Shown: positions 15,311 through 22,412 of the stretch, piece after piece
Layout: the number at the start of each line of letters is the position of its first letter
Position numbering within the stretch: position 1 is the first letter of the stretch
Assembly (NCBI RefSeq): GCF_900078685.2
Contig: NZ_LT546166.1
Location: 302,801 to 366,800 of the forward strand
Direction of reading: 5' to 3'
DNA length: 64,000 nucleotides
Source: Mycolicibacter icosiumassiliensis
Lineage (GTDB): Bacteria > Actinomycetota > Actinomycetes > Mycobacteriales > Mycobacteriaceae
Notes under the pieces: model-generated
What the model was told of the DNA's origin: nothing
The model's input: the letters and a program-made list of their open reading frames with translations, nothing else
The model's database searches: none
Position numbers and translations under genes: made by a program

Positions 15311-17461
15311 ATGGCAGAGAACACCATCCAGGCAGAGAACACCATTAAGTGGGACAAGGACGCTGACGGCATCGTCACCCTGACCCTGGACGACCCCACC
15401 GGGTCGGCCAACGTGATGAACGAGCACTACCGCCAGTCCATGCACAACGCGGTGGAACGCCTTATCGCGGAGAAGGATTCGGTCACCGGTGTGGTGGTCA
15501 CCAGCGCGAAGAAGACCTTCTTCGCCGGTGGCGACCTCAAGGCGATGATCCACGTCGGCCCGGCTGACGCCCAGGCCGTCTTCGACCAGTGCGAAGGCAT
15601 CAAGGCCGACCTGCGTGCCCTGGAGACCCTGGGCAAGCCGGTCGTCGCCGCCATCAACGGCGCCGCCCTGGGCGGTGGCCTGGAGATCGCGCTGGCGTGT
15701 CACCACCGCATCGCCGCGGACGCCAAGGGCAGCCAGCTCGGCCTGCCCGAGGTCACCCTGGGCCTGCTGCCCGGCGGCGGCGGTGTCGCCCGCACGGTGC
15801 GCATGCTGGGCATCCAGAACGCCTTCATGAACGTGCTGGCGCAGGGCACCCGGTTCAAGCCGGCCAAGGCCAAGGAGATCGGCCTGGTCGACGAGGTGCT
15901 CCCGACCGTCGAGGAACTGGTGCCCGCCGCCAAGGCGTGGATCAAGGCCAACCCTGACGCCGGTGTGCAGCCGTGGGATGTCAAGGGCTACAAGATGCCC
16001 GGCGGCACCCCGTCCACTCCGGCCCTGGCGGCCATCCTGCCGTCGTTCCCGGCGCTGCTGCGCAAGCAGCTCAAGGGTGCCCCGATGCCGGCGCCGCGGG
16101 CGATCCTTGCCGCCGCGATCGAGGGCGCGCAGGTGGACTTCGACACCGCCTGCCGCATCGAGACCCGGTACTTCATCTCGCTGGTCACCGGCAACGTCGC
16201 CAAGAACATGATCCAGGCGTTCTTCTTCGACCTGCAGCACATCAACGGCGGCGGCAGCCGGCCCGAGGGCATCGCGCAGACCCCGATCCGCAAGATCGGT
16301 GTGCTCGGTGCCGGAATGATGGGCGCCGGCATCGCCTACGTGTCGGCCAAGGCCGGCTACGACGTGGTGCTCAAGGACGTCTCCCTGGAGGCTGCGCAGA
16401 AGGGCAAGGGCTACTCGGAGAAGCTGGAAGCCAAGGCGCTGGAGCGGGGTCGCACCACCGCCGAGCGCTCGAAGGCGCTGCTGGACAAGATCACCCCGAC
16501 CGGCGACCCGGCCGACCTCAAGGGCGTCGACTTCGTGATCGAGGCCGTGTTCGAGAGCCAGGACCTCAAGCACAAGGTGTTCCAGGAGATCGAGGACATC
16601 GTCGAGCCCAACGCGCTGCTGGGATCGAACACCTCCACGCTGCCGATCACCGGTCTGGCGACCGGCGTGAAGCGCCAGGAGGACTTCATCGGGATCCACT
16701 TCTTCTCCCCGGTCGACAAGATGCCGCTGGTGGAGATCATCAAGGGCGAGAAGACCTCCGACGAGGCGCTGGCCCGGGTGTTCGACTACGTGCTGGCGAT
16801 CAAGAAGACCCCGATCGTGGTCAACGACAGCCGTGGCTTCTACACCTCGCGGGTGATCGGCACCTTCATCAACGAGGCGCTGATGATGCTCGGTGAGGGC
16901 GTGGAGCCGGCCAGCATCGAGCAGGCCGGTCTGCAGGCCGGCTACCCGGCCGCTCCGCTGCAGCTCTCCGACGAGCTCAACCTGGAGCTGATGCACAAGA
17001 TCGCCGTCGCCACCCGCGAAGGCGTCGAGGCGGCCGGCGGCACCTACGAGAAGCAGATGAACGAGACCGTCGTCGAGAAGATGATTGAGCTCGGTCGTCC
17101 GTCGCGTCTGAAGGGTGCCGGCTTCTACGAGTACGTCGACGGCAAGCGCACCGGTCTGTGGTCGGGCCTGCGGGAGACCTTCAACTCGGGCAGCTCCACC
17201 CCGCCGCTGCAGGACATGATCGACCGGATGCTCTTCGCCGAGGTGCTGGAAACCCAGAAGTGCTTCGACGAGGGCGTGCTGACCTCGACCGCCGACGCCA
17301 ACATCGGCGCGATCATGGGCATCGGGTTCCCGCCGTGGACCGGCGGCACCGCGCAGTACATCGTCGGTTACCCCGGCGGCAAGGCTGCTTTCGTGGCACG
17401 GGCCAAGGAGCTGGCGGCCAAGTACGGCGACCGGTTCAACCCGCCGGCGTCGCTGCTCTAG
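15311..17461 (+). CDS. fadB: Fatty oxidation complex alpha subunit FadB (enoyl-CoA hydratase / 3-hydroxyacyl-CoA dehydrogenase)
   Basis: A 716-residue bifunctional enzyme. Residues 1-200 are a crotonase domain (INGAALGGGLEIALACHHRI, LPEVTLGLLPGGGG). From 333 comes the NAD-binding 3-hydroxyacyl-CoA dehydrogenase domain (GAGMMG 333-338, IEAVFES, GIHFFSPVDKMPLVEI) with two C-terminal helical repeats. It hydrates enoyl-CoA and oxidises the hydroxyacyl-CoA; with FadA it is the soluble trifunctional complex. The N-terminus carries a short duplicated motif (AENTIQ / AENTIK). It is followed by a strong hairpin that ends the operon. Confidence 0.95.
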   Translation: MAENTIQAENTIKWDKDADGIVTLTLDDPTGSANVMNEHYRQSMHNAVERLIAEKDSVTGVVVTSAKKTFFAGGDLKAMIHVGPADAQAVFDQCEGIKADLRALETLGKPVVAAINGAALGGGLEIALACHHRIAADAKGSQLGLPEVTLGLLPGGGGVARTVRMLGIQNAFMNVLAQGTRFKPAKAKEIGLVDEVLPTVEELVPAAKAWIKANPDAGVQPWDVKGYKMPGGTPSTPALAAILPSFPALLRKQLKGAPMPAPRAILAAAIEGAQVDFDTACRIETRYFISLVTGNVAKNMIQAFFFDLQHINGGGSRPEGIAQTPIRKIGVLGAGMMGAGIAYVSAKAGYDVVLKDVSLEAAQKGKGYSEKLEAKALERGRTTAERSKALLDKITPTGDPADLKGVDFVIEAVFESQDLKHKVFQEIEDIVEPNALLGSNTSTLPITGLATGVKRQEDFIGIHFFSPVDKMPLVEIIKGEKTSDEALARVFDYVLAIKKTPIVVNDSRGFYTSRVIGTFINEALMMLGEGVEPASIEQAGLQAGYPAAPLQLSDELNLELMHKIAVATREGVEAAGGTYEKQMNETVVEKMIELGRPSRLKGAGFYEYVDGKRTGLWSGLRETFNSGSSTPPLQDMIDRMLFAEVLETQKCFDEGVLTSTADANIGAIMGIGFPPWTGGTAQYIVGYPGGKAAFVARAKELAAKYGDRFNPPASLL

Positions 17462-17474
17462 TCAGCTGCACAAC

Positions 17475-17759
17475 GTGGAATCCCCCGAAACCCGCTGGTT
17501 TCGGGGGATTCTGCGTTTCCTCGACCGCCGGGTGAGCGTCGGGTCGCTAATCGAGTCGGCACTGTGGTTCGGCCTGGCCTACGTGATCGCCGGCGTGGTG
17601 TGGCTGTTTCTGCACCCCGACGGTGTCGAACGCCTCCAAGCCCAGGCCGAGCGGCAGTACGGCGTCCCGCCCGCCAGTGTCTACGAGGTGGCGACGGTGA
17701 CCTCGGTGGCGCTGTGGCCGGTGATGCTGCTGCTGCCCGCCGATGTCTGCGAGCGTTGA
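17475..17759 (+). CDS. Small membrane protein, hypothetical
   Basis: A frame of up to 94 residues with two hydrophobic helices (LIESALWFGLAYVIAGVVWL and VTSVALWPVMLLL) joined by a polar segment of about 40 residues. The first ~11 codons from GTG 17475 are formed by the fadB terminator hairpin, so the real start may be GTG 17532, giving 75 residues. Neither start has a clear ribosome site. I do not recognise a family, and the gene is not present at this place in M. tuberculosis from memory. Confidence 0.5.
   Translation: MESPETRWFRGILRFLDRRVSVGSLIESALWFGLAYVIAGVVWLFLHPDGVERLQAQAERQYGVPPASVYEVATVTSVALWPVMLLLPADVCER
17481..17508 (+). terminator. fadAB transcription terminator
   Basis: A perfect 12-bp inverted repeat, TCCCCCGAAACC (17481-17492) and GGTTTCGGGGGA (17497-17508), with a 4-nt loop, 20 bp after the fadB stop. 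There is no long T-tract, as is usual in mycobacteria. Confidence 0.75.
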
Positions 17760-17774
17760 GCCGCGCAATCGGGC

Positions 17775-18200
17775 TTAGATCGCCCCTAAATCTGCCGAAA
17801 TCCAGTGCTGGGGACGCAGATAGATGACCACCTGCTCGCCCAGTTGGGCCAGCGCGTACTCCAGGAACTTCTCGGCACGTGCGGGCGGCAGATAGCGGTG
17901 AGCCAACTCGGCGTGGAGCTCGTCGGTGCCGGGCTCGATGCGGCTGACGGGTCCGTCGACGGCCACGTAGCGCAGCGTCGGCTCGGTGCGCTCCGCCATC
18001 AGCGAGAAGCATCCGGCCGCCTCGATGAGCTTCGCCTTGCGCGACCCGGCCCCGGTCAATACCCAGGGCTCGCCGCCGGGGGCGTACTGGTACCAGATTG
18101 GCAGCGTCAAGGGGCCGCGGCCGGCGCTGGCATTCACCGATAGCGCCGCGATGTGCGGCTCGGCCAAAAACTGCTCGCGCTCATCCTTGGACAGGGCCAT
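17775..18200 (-). CDS. Pyridoxamine 5'-phosphate oxidase-fold (PPOX) protein
   Basis: A 141-residue split-barrel flavin-binding protein. MALSKDEREQFLAEPHIAAL and GRGPLTLPIWYQYAPGGEPW are typical of the actinobacterial PPOX / F420-or-FMN-dependent family, with KLIEAAGCFSLMAE and VVIYLRPQHW later. Members reduce or oxidise small substrates with F420 or FMN, or bind heme products; the cofactor cannot be decided here. ATG 18200 is the only sensible start. It is on the same strand as soxR but separated by a hairpin. It belongs to an insert not found between fadB and ercc3 in M. tuberculosis. Confidence 0.8.
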   Translation of the reverse strand: MALSKDEREQFLAEPHIAALSVNASAGRGPLTLPIWYQYAPGGEPWVLTGAGSRKAKLIEAAGCFSLMAERTEPTLRYVAVDGPVSRIEPGTDELHAELAHRYLPPARAEKFLEYALAQLGEQVVIYLRPQHWISADLGAI

Positions 18201-18287
18201 GTTCTTCAGGCTAGCCGCAACGCTCCGCTGAGCGCGTTACCCTGCTGGCGGGTCGGTTAGCGCTGTTGCGGGACGACACGTTGTTGA

Positions 18288-18305
18288 CGCCGCCGTTTGG
18301 CGGCG
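18288..18305 (-). terminator. GC-rich hairpin downstream of soxR
   Basis: CGCCGCC (18288-18294), loop GTTT, then GGCGGCG (18299-18305), just after the soxR stop. There is no T-tract in the soxR direction, so terminator activity is tentative. Confidence 0.4.
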
Positions 18306-18311
18306 GGGGGG

Positions 18312-18770
18312 TCAGTCGGCTGGGTTTATAAGTCGCCGTGGGCCGGGGCCGTGTCGGGCCAGTTCGTCGTCACGATTGACGATGAGGCAGGTGGCCAGTG
18401 ACAGGCAGCCGCAACCGATGCATCCGGTCAGTTCCGTCTCGAGGTGCTCGATCTCGCGGCGGCGGGCTTGGAGTTGAGCGTGCCAGCAACGAGAGATGCG
18501 GTTCCAGTCGGCTTTGCTCGGCATCCGGTTGTCGGGGAGGTCGGTGAAGACGGCGGCCACCTCGGCCAAGGTGACGCCGAATCTACGGGCGGCTTGAATG
18601 ATGCTGATACGACGCAATACGTGGCGGGGATAGCGGCGTTGGTTTCCCAGTGTGCGAACGGAACTGATGAGTCCTTGGTTTTCGTAGAAGCGCACGGCGC
18701 TGGTGGCGATTCCGGCTCGTTTGGCAACGTCACCGACGGTAAGCATGTCGGTTGGTTTGTGCGACAACAC
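18312..18770 (-). CDS. soxR: SoxR, redox-sensitive MerR-family regulator
   Basis: A 152-residue MerR protein: winged-helix LTVGDVAKRAGIATSAVRFY, a dimerisation helix, and the [2Fe-2S] cluster motif CIGCGCLSLATC (Cys117, 120, 122, 128; spacing C-x2-C-x-C-x5-C), diagnostic of SoxR. Oxidation of the cluster by redox-cycling compounds activates transcription. The start GTG 18770 is preceded by AAGGGGAC. A 20-bp palindrome that fits a SoxR box lies 16 bp upstream, so it is likely autoregulated and may control the divergent genes. The whole block appears inserted relative to the syntenic chromosome. Confidence 0.92.
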   Translation of the reverse strand: MLSHKPTDMLTVGDVAKRAGIATSAVRFYENQGLISSVRTLGNQRRYPRHVLRRISIIQAARRFGVTLAEVAAVFTDLPDNRMPSKADWNRISRCWHAQLQARRREIEHLETELTGCIGCGCLSLATCLIVNRDDELARHGPGPRRLINPAD

Positions 18771-18786
18771 GTCCCCTTGCCCCTTG

Positions 18787-18806
18787 ACTTCAACCTTACT
18801 TGAAGT
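18787..18806. promoter_or_regulatory. Putative SoxR operator
   Basis: ACTTCAA (18787-18793) and TTGAAGT (18800-18806) form a perfect inverted repeat in a 20-bp frame. By my comparison it keeps 14 of 20 positions of the known SoxR box shape (ACCTCAAGTTAACTTGAGGT). It lies between soxR and the divergent amidohydrolase fragment. Its location in the soxR promoter supports autoregulation. Confidence 0.65.
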
Positions 18807-18910
18807 TTTAGCCTACCGATCATGGATATCGTTTTGGCGGCCCGATATCGTCACACGGCGCAGGAAAGCGCCGCACCTGGCATTGGCTCGGAGATGGTGC
18901 AGGCCGGACT

Positions 18911-19486
18911 GTGAAGATCTGCGCGCTCGAGGAGCACGACGTCCTGCCGTCAGTGGCCGCGGCCTGGGCCCGCCTCCCCGATCGGCGACGCGATCCGATC
19001 GCCTCGTTCGACACCGCATCCGACCTTGGCCGCAATCTGGCGTCCCTGGACGAGCAGCGGCTGACGCTGATGGCTGACGCCGGCATCGACGTTCAGGTGT
19101 TGTCATTGACGACACCGGGGCTCTTCGACCTCCCGGCAGCCGATGCCGTCGCTTTGCAAAGCCCGGTCAACGACGAGATCGCCGACGCCGTAACTCGCCG
19201 CCCGCAGCGATTCCAAGCGTTAGCGACCGTAGCGCCACAAGACCCCGAACAAACCGCGGCAGAACTGGAACGGGCGGTACGCAGACTAGGTTTCGACGGC
19301 GCCTTGATCTTTAGCCGCGTCGAGGGACAGCCGATCGACCACAAGCGGTTCTGGCCACTGTTCGAGGCCGCCGAAGCGCTACGTGTTCTGGGCCAACCGA
19401 GAACGACACCACAGCGACCCGCAACACCAAGGCGAAGCCGCCGCCCGTTACCGCCACCGCTACCAGCGCCCCGGCTGAACACCTAG
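18911..19486 (+). pseudogene. Amidohydrolase (metal-dependent, ACMSD-like), truncated
   Basis: Residues 1 to about 158 match the N-terminal half of amidohydrolase_2 proteins: MKICALEEHDVLPSVAAAW, LDEQRLTLMADAGIDVQVLS, NDEIADAVTRRPQRFQALAT, PEQTAAELERAVRRLGFDGA. The family normally has about 320 residues with metal-binding His and Asp in the second half. After residue ~160 the frame turns into a Pro/Arg-rich tail (QRPATPRRSRRPLPPPLPAP) without similarity, while another frame of the same DNA reads EAAARYRHRYQ before a stop. This suggests a deletion joining the gene to an unrelated 3' remnant. It is probably non-functional. Confidence 0.65.
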
Positions 19487-19505
19487 CAGAAGACAGAGGC
19501 CAACG

Positions 19506-19964
19506 ATGAGAGTGTCCCAATTACCCGCGGCTGAGCAGGATTTCCTGCGTCGCCATCACGTCGCGGCCATGCTGACCGTCGGTACAGACGGCCGCCCTAA
19601 GGCCGCGAAGATGGAACCGGCCGTAGTTGACGACCAGCTACTTAGCATCGGACACCGTCACAAAGTCCGCACCCGTAGGCTTCACCGCGACCCCCGCGCC
19701 ACCCTGTTCTACGACGCACCCGGACCCACCTGGCTGGCCATCGAGGCCACCGTGGGCATCATCGATAACTCTGACACGCCGAAGCTCATCGTCGACTTCA
19801 TGCGTGTCCGCCAACAGCGCCCGACGGGCCCGCTGGCCTGGCACGGAGATAACCACATCGAAGTGGAACTCGACGACACCACCTTCATGCACACCATGAC
19901 CTCTGAAGGCTGCATCCTGTACCACTTCGACATCGACAAGATGTACGGCAACCTGCACAAATAA
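19506..19964 (+). CDS. PPOX-class F420-dependent-type oxidoreductase
   Basis: A 152-residue split-barrel protein. FLRRHHVAAMLTVGTDGRPK is the usual start of PPOX-class F420-dependent proteins, followed by SIGHRHKVRTRRLHRDPRAT and TWLAIEATVGIID. The C-terminal third (WHGDNHIEVELDDTTFMH) is also typical. F420 or FMN is the likely cofactor and the substrate is unknown. ATG 19506 follows AGAGG. It lies downstream of the truncated amidohydrolase and may be under the SoxR-controlled divergent promoter (inference). Confidence 0.82.
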   Translation: MRVSQLPAAEQDFLRRHHVAAMLTVGTDGRPKAAKMEPAVVDDQLLSIGHRHKVRTRRLHRDPRATLFYDAPGPTWLAIEATVGIIDNSDTPKLIVDFMRVRQQRPTGPLAWHGDNHIEVELDDTTFMHTMTSEGCILYHFDIDKMYGNLHK

Positions 19965-20062
19965 GCCGCCTCCGGGTGCCGCCCTCGCCCGGCGCTATTC
20001 CCTCCTCGATCTGCTCCTAGTCCTTTGTCCCTCGGCGTCACCAACGTCATGGCCTCATACAG

Positions 20063-21715
20063 TCAGACCGCGGGCCCGAGCAGGTCGTCGGCGTCGCGGA
20101 TGATGTAGCCGTAGCCCTGCTCGGCCAGGAATCGCTGCCGGTGCGCCGCGTATTCGGCGTCCAGGCTGTCGCGGGCGACCACCGAGTAGAACACCGCGCC
20201 GCCGCCGTCGGCCTTGGGGCGCAGCAGCCGGCCCAGCCGCTGGGCCTCTTCCTGCCGGGACCCGAAGGTGCCCGAGACCTGCACGGCCACCGAGGCTTCC
20301 GGAAGGTCGATGGAGAAGTTGGCGACCTTGGAGACCACCAGGGTGGAGATCTCGCCGCGGCGGAAGGCGTCGAACAACTTCTCGCGCTCGGCGGTACGCG
20401 TCGAGCCCTGGATCACCGGGGCGTCCAACTGTTCGCCCAGTTCCTCCAGCTGGTCGAGATAGGCGCCGATCACCAGGGTCTGCTCGCCGGGATGCTGCTT
20501 GAGGATCGAGCGCACCACCGCGATCTTGGAGTGCACCGTCGAGCACAACTTGTAGCGTTCCTCGGGTTCGGCGACCGCGTAGGTCATCCGCTCGCTCTCG
20601 GTCATGGTGACTCGCACCTCGATGCACTCGGCCGGGGCGATCCAGCCCTGCGCCTCGATGTCCTTCCACGGTGCGTCGTAACGCTTGGGCCCGATCAGGG
20701 AGAACACGTCGCCTTCGCGGCCGTCCTCGCGGATCAGCGTCGCGGTCAATCCGAGGCGGCGGCGCGACTGCAGATCGGCGGTCATCCGGAACACCGGTGC
20801 CGGCAGCAGGTGCACCTCGTCGTAGATGATCAGCCCCCAGTCGCGGCTGTCGAACAACTCCAGGTGCCGATATTCGCCCTTGGTGCGCCGGGTGATCACC
20901 TGATAGGTGGCGATGGTGACCGGCCGGATCTCCTTGCGCTCACCGGAGTACTCGCCGATCTCCTCTTCGGTCAGCGACGTGCGCGCCACCAGTTCGCGTT
21001 TCCACTGTCGGCCGGCGACGGTGTTGGTGACCAGGATCAGCGTGGTGGCCTTCGCCTTGGCCATCGCGGCGGCACCGACCAACGTCTTGCCGGCACCGCA
21101 GGGCAACACCACCACCCCGGAACCACCCGACCAGAACGAGTCGGCGGCCATCTCCTGATAGTCGCGTAGCTGCCAGCCGTCCTGGGCCAGGTCGATCGGA
21201 TGGGCCTCGCCGTCGACGTAACCCGCCAGATCCTCTGCCGGCCAGCCGATTTTGAGCAGCATCTGCTTGACCCGGCCACGCTCACTGGGATGCACCACGA
21301 CGGTGTCGTCGTCGAGGCGGGCACCGAGCATCGGCGCGATCTTCTTGTTGCGCAGCACCTCCTCGAGCACCGCCCGATCCAGGCTGACCAGGGTCAGGCC
21401 GTGTACCGGGCTTTTCACCAGCTGCAGGCGCCCGTAGCGCGCCATGGTGTCGACGATGTCGACCAGCAGTGGCTGGGGCACCGCGTACCGGGAATGGCTG
21501 ACCAAGGCGTCGACCACCTGCTCGGCGTCGTGGCCGGCTGCGCGGGCGTTCCACAACGCCAGCGGGGTGATGCGGTAGGTGTGGATGTGCTCCGGGGCGC
21601 GTTCGAGCTCGGCGAAGGGCGCGATGGCAGCGCGCGCCGAACCGGCCTGTTCGTGGTCGACCTCGAGCAGCACGGTCTTGTCGGATTGGACGATCAACGG
21701 CCCGTCAGCGCTCAT
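20063..21715 (-). CDS. ercc3: DNA repair helicase XPB (Ercc3-like)
   Basis: A 550-residue superfamily 2 helicase. Walker A PCGAGKT lies near residues 205-212, DEVH near 299-302, motif III LGLTATL, and the C-terminal motifs VVSKVANFSIDLPEA and QEEAQRLGRLLRPK. The N-terminal ~170 residues are the damage-recognition-like domain. Mycobacterial XPB is an ATP-dependent 3'-5' DNA helicase thought to act in repair. Position and sequence match Rv0861c. The start is ATG 21715 (MSADGPLIVQSDKTVLLEVD); a longer frame to 21772 overlaps the vapBC operator. Confidence 0.94.
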   Translation of the reverse strand: MSADGPLIVQSDKTVLLEVDHEQAGSARAAIAPFAELERAPEHIHTYRITPLALWNARAAGHDAEQVVDALVSHSRYAVPQPLLVDIVDTMARYGRLQLVKSPVHGLTLVSLDRAVLEEVLRNKKIAPMLGARLDDDTVVVHPSERGRVKQMLLKIGWPAEDLAGYVDGEAHPIDLAQDGWQLRDYQEMAADSFWSGGSGVVVLPCGAGKTLVGAAAMAKAKATTLILVTNTVAGRQWKRELVARTSLTEEEIGEYSGERKEIRPVTIATYQVITRRTKGEYRHLELFDSRDWGLIIYDEVHLLPAPVFRMTADLQSRRRLGLTATLIREDGREGDVFSLIGPKRYDAPWKDIEAQGWIAPAECIEVRVTMTESERMTYAVAEPEERYKLCSTVHSKIAVVRSILKQHPGEQTLVIGAYLDQLEELGEQLDAPVIQGSTRTAEREKLFDAFRRGEISTLVVSKVANFSIDLPEASVAVQVSGTFGSRQEEAQRLGRLLRPKADGGGAVFYSVVARDSLDAEYAAHRQRFLAEQGYGYIIRDADDLLGPAV

Positions 21716-21764
21716 GCGCCCATTATCCGGAGGGGGCCGACAACGCCGCTCCTCAGCATCGATG

Positions 21765-21778
21765 TAGCACATGTGCTA
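21765..21778. promoter_or_regulatory. Palindromic operator of the vapBC module
   Basis: TAGCACATGTGCTA is a perfect 14-bp palindrome ending 11 bp before the vapB ATG, flanked by GATG and GCATC. VapB/Phd antitoxins bind such palindromes to repress their own operons. Confidence 0.65.
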
Positions 21779-21789
21779 GCATCTGCGAC

Positions 21790-22035
21790 ATGGGAACGGT
21801 CGGATTGCGTGAGCTGCGGCAGAACGCCTCGGAGCTCGTTCGGCGGGTCGAAGAAGGTGAAGAAATCACTATCACCGTCGCCGGTCGAGCGGGGGCGCGA
21901 CTCGTGCCTGCGGTCCCTCGCACTTGGCGCCAGTGGGCCGACGTGGCCGAGCTGTTCGCTGGGCCCGCGGACCTCGCCTGGGGCAGTGACCGTGCCGCGA
22001 TCGATGACGAACTGCGAGACCCGTGGTCGAGCTGA
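21790..22035 (+). CDS. Antitoxin, Phd/YefM family (VapB-type)
   Basis: An 81-residue protein with the Phd/YefM N-terminus MGTVGLRELRQNASELVRRV followed by EEGEEITITVAGRAGARLVP, a DNA-binding dimer fold. The C-terminal part (WRQWADVAELFAGPADLAWG) would wrap the toxin. It precedes a PIN-domain toxin with a 13-bp overlap, which sets the pair as VapBC. The promoter contains a perfect palindrome. It is divergent from ercc3, a spot not occupied by a TA pair in M. tuberculosis from memory. Confidence 0.86.
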   Translation: MGTVGLRELRQNASELVRRVEEGEEITITVAGRAGARLVPAVPRTWRQWADVAELFAGPADLAWGSDRAAIDDELRDPWSS

Positions 22036-22412
22036 AGGCGATTCTGGACACCAGCGTGGTGATCGCGACCGACGTCCCGCCGCTTGAAGGCGAGCTGGCC
22101 ATAAGCATGGCCACACTGGCCGAACTACACTTCGGGGTTCTCGTCGCGAAGGAACAGTCGGTATGCGCCGAACGGCTGCGCCGTCTGCTGATCCTGCAAC
22201 GTACATTCCATGCGCTGCCCCTCGGCGACGCCGTCGCGGCCAGCTACGGACGGCTGGCGGCCGCCGTCGTCGAGGCTGGCCGTCAACCCCGCGCACGCTC
22301 GATGGACCTTTTGATCGCGGCAACGGCGCATGCGCATTCAGCCCGGCTCTACACCCGCAACGCCAGCGACTTCGACGGCCTCGACGGCCTGATCGAGGTC
22401 GTCACGGTCTAA
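22023..22412 (+). CDS. PIN-domain ribonuclease toxin, VapC-type
   Basis: A 129-residue PIN-domain protein. The acidic active-site residues are visible: Asp9 in ILDTSVVIA, Glu34 in LAELHFG, Asp95 in RSMDLLIAATA, and Asp116/118 in NASDFDGL. VapC toxins are Mg-dependent RNases acting on tRNA or rRNA. It starts at GTG 22023, inside the antitoxin gene. The convergent gene ends 4 bp inside its 3' end. Confidence 0.87.
   Translation: MVELKAILDTSVVIATDVPPLEGELAISMATLAELHFGVLVAKEQSVCAERLRRLLILQRTFHALPLGDAVAASYGRLAAAVVEAGRQPRARSMDLLIAATAHAHSARLYTRNASDFDGLDGLIEVVTV

Noticed and set aside
15050-16996. A 648-codon minus-strand frame opposite fadB
   Set aside because: No family-like motif; low-complexity Leu/Gly/Asp/His composition as expected antisense to a strongly biased gene.
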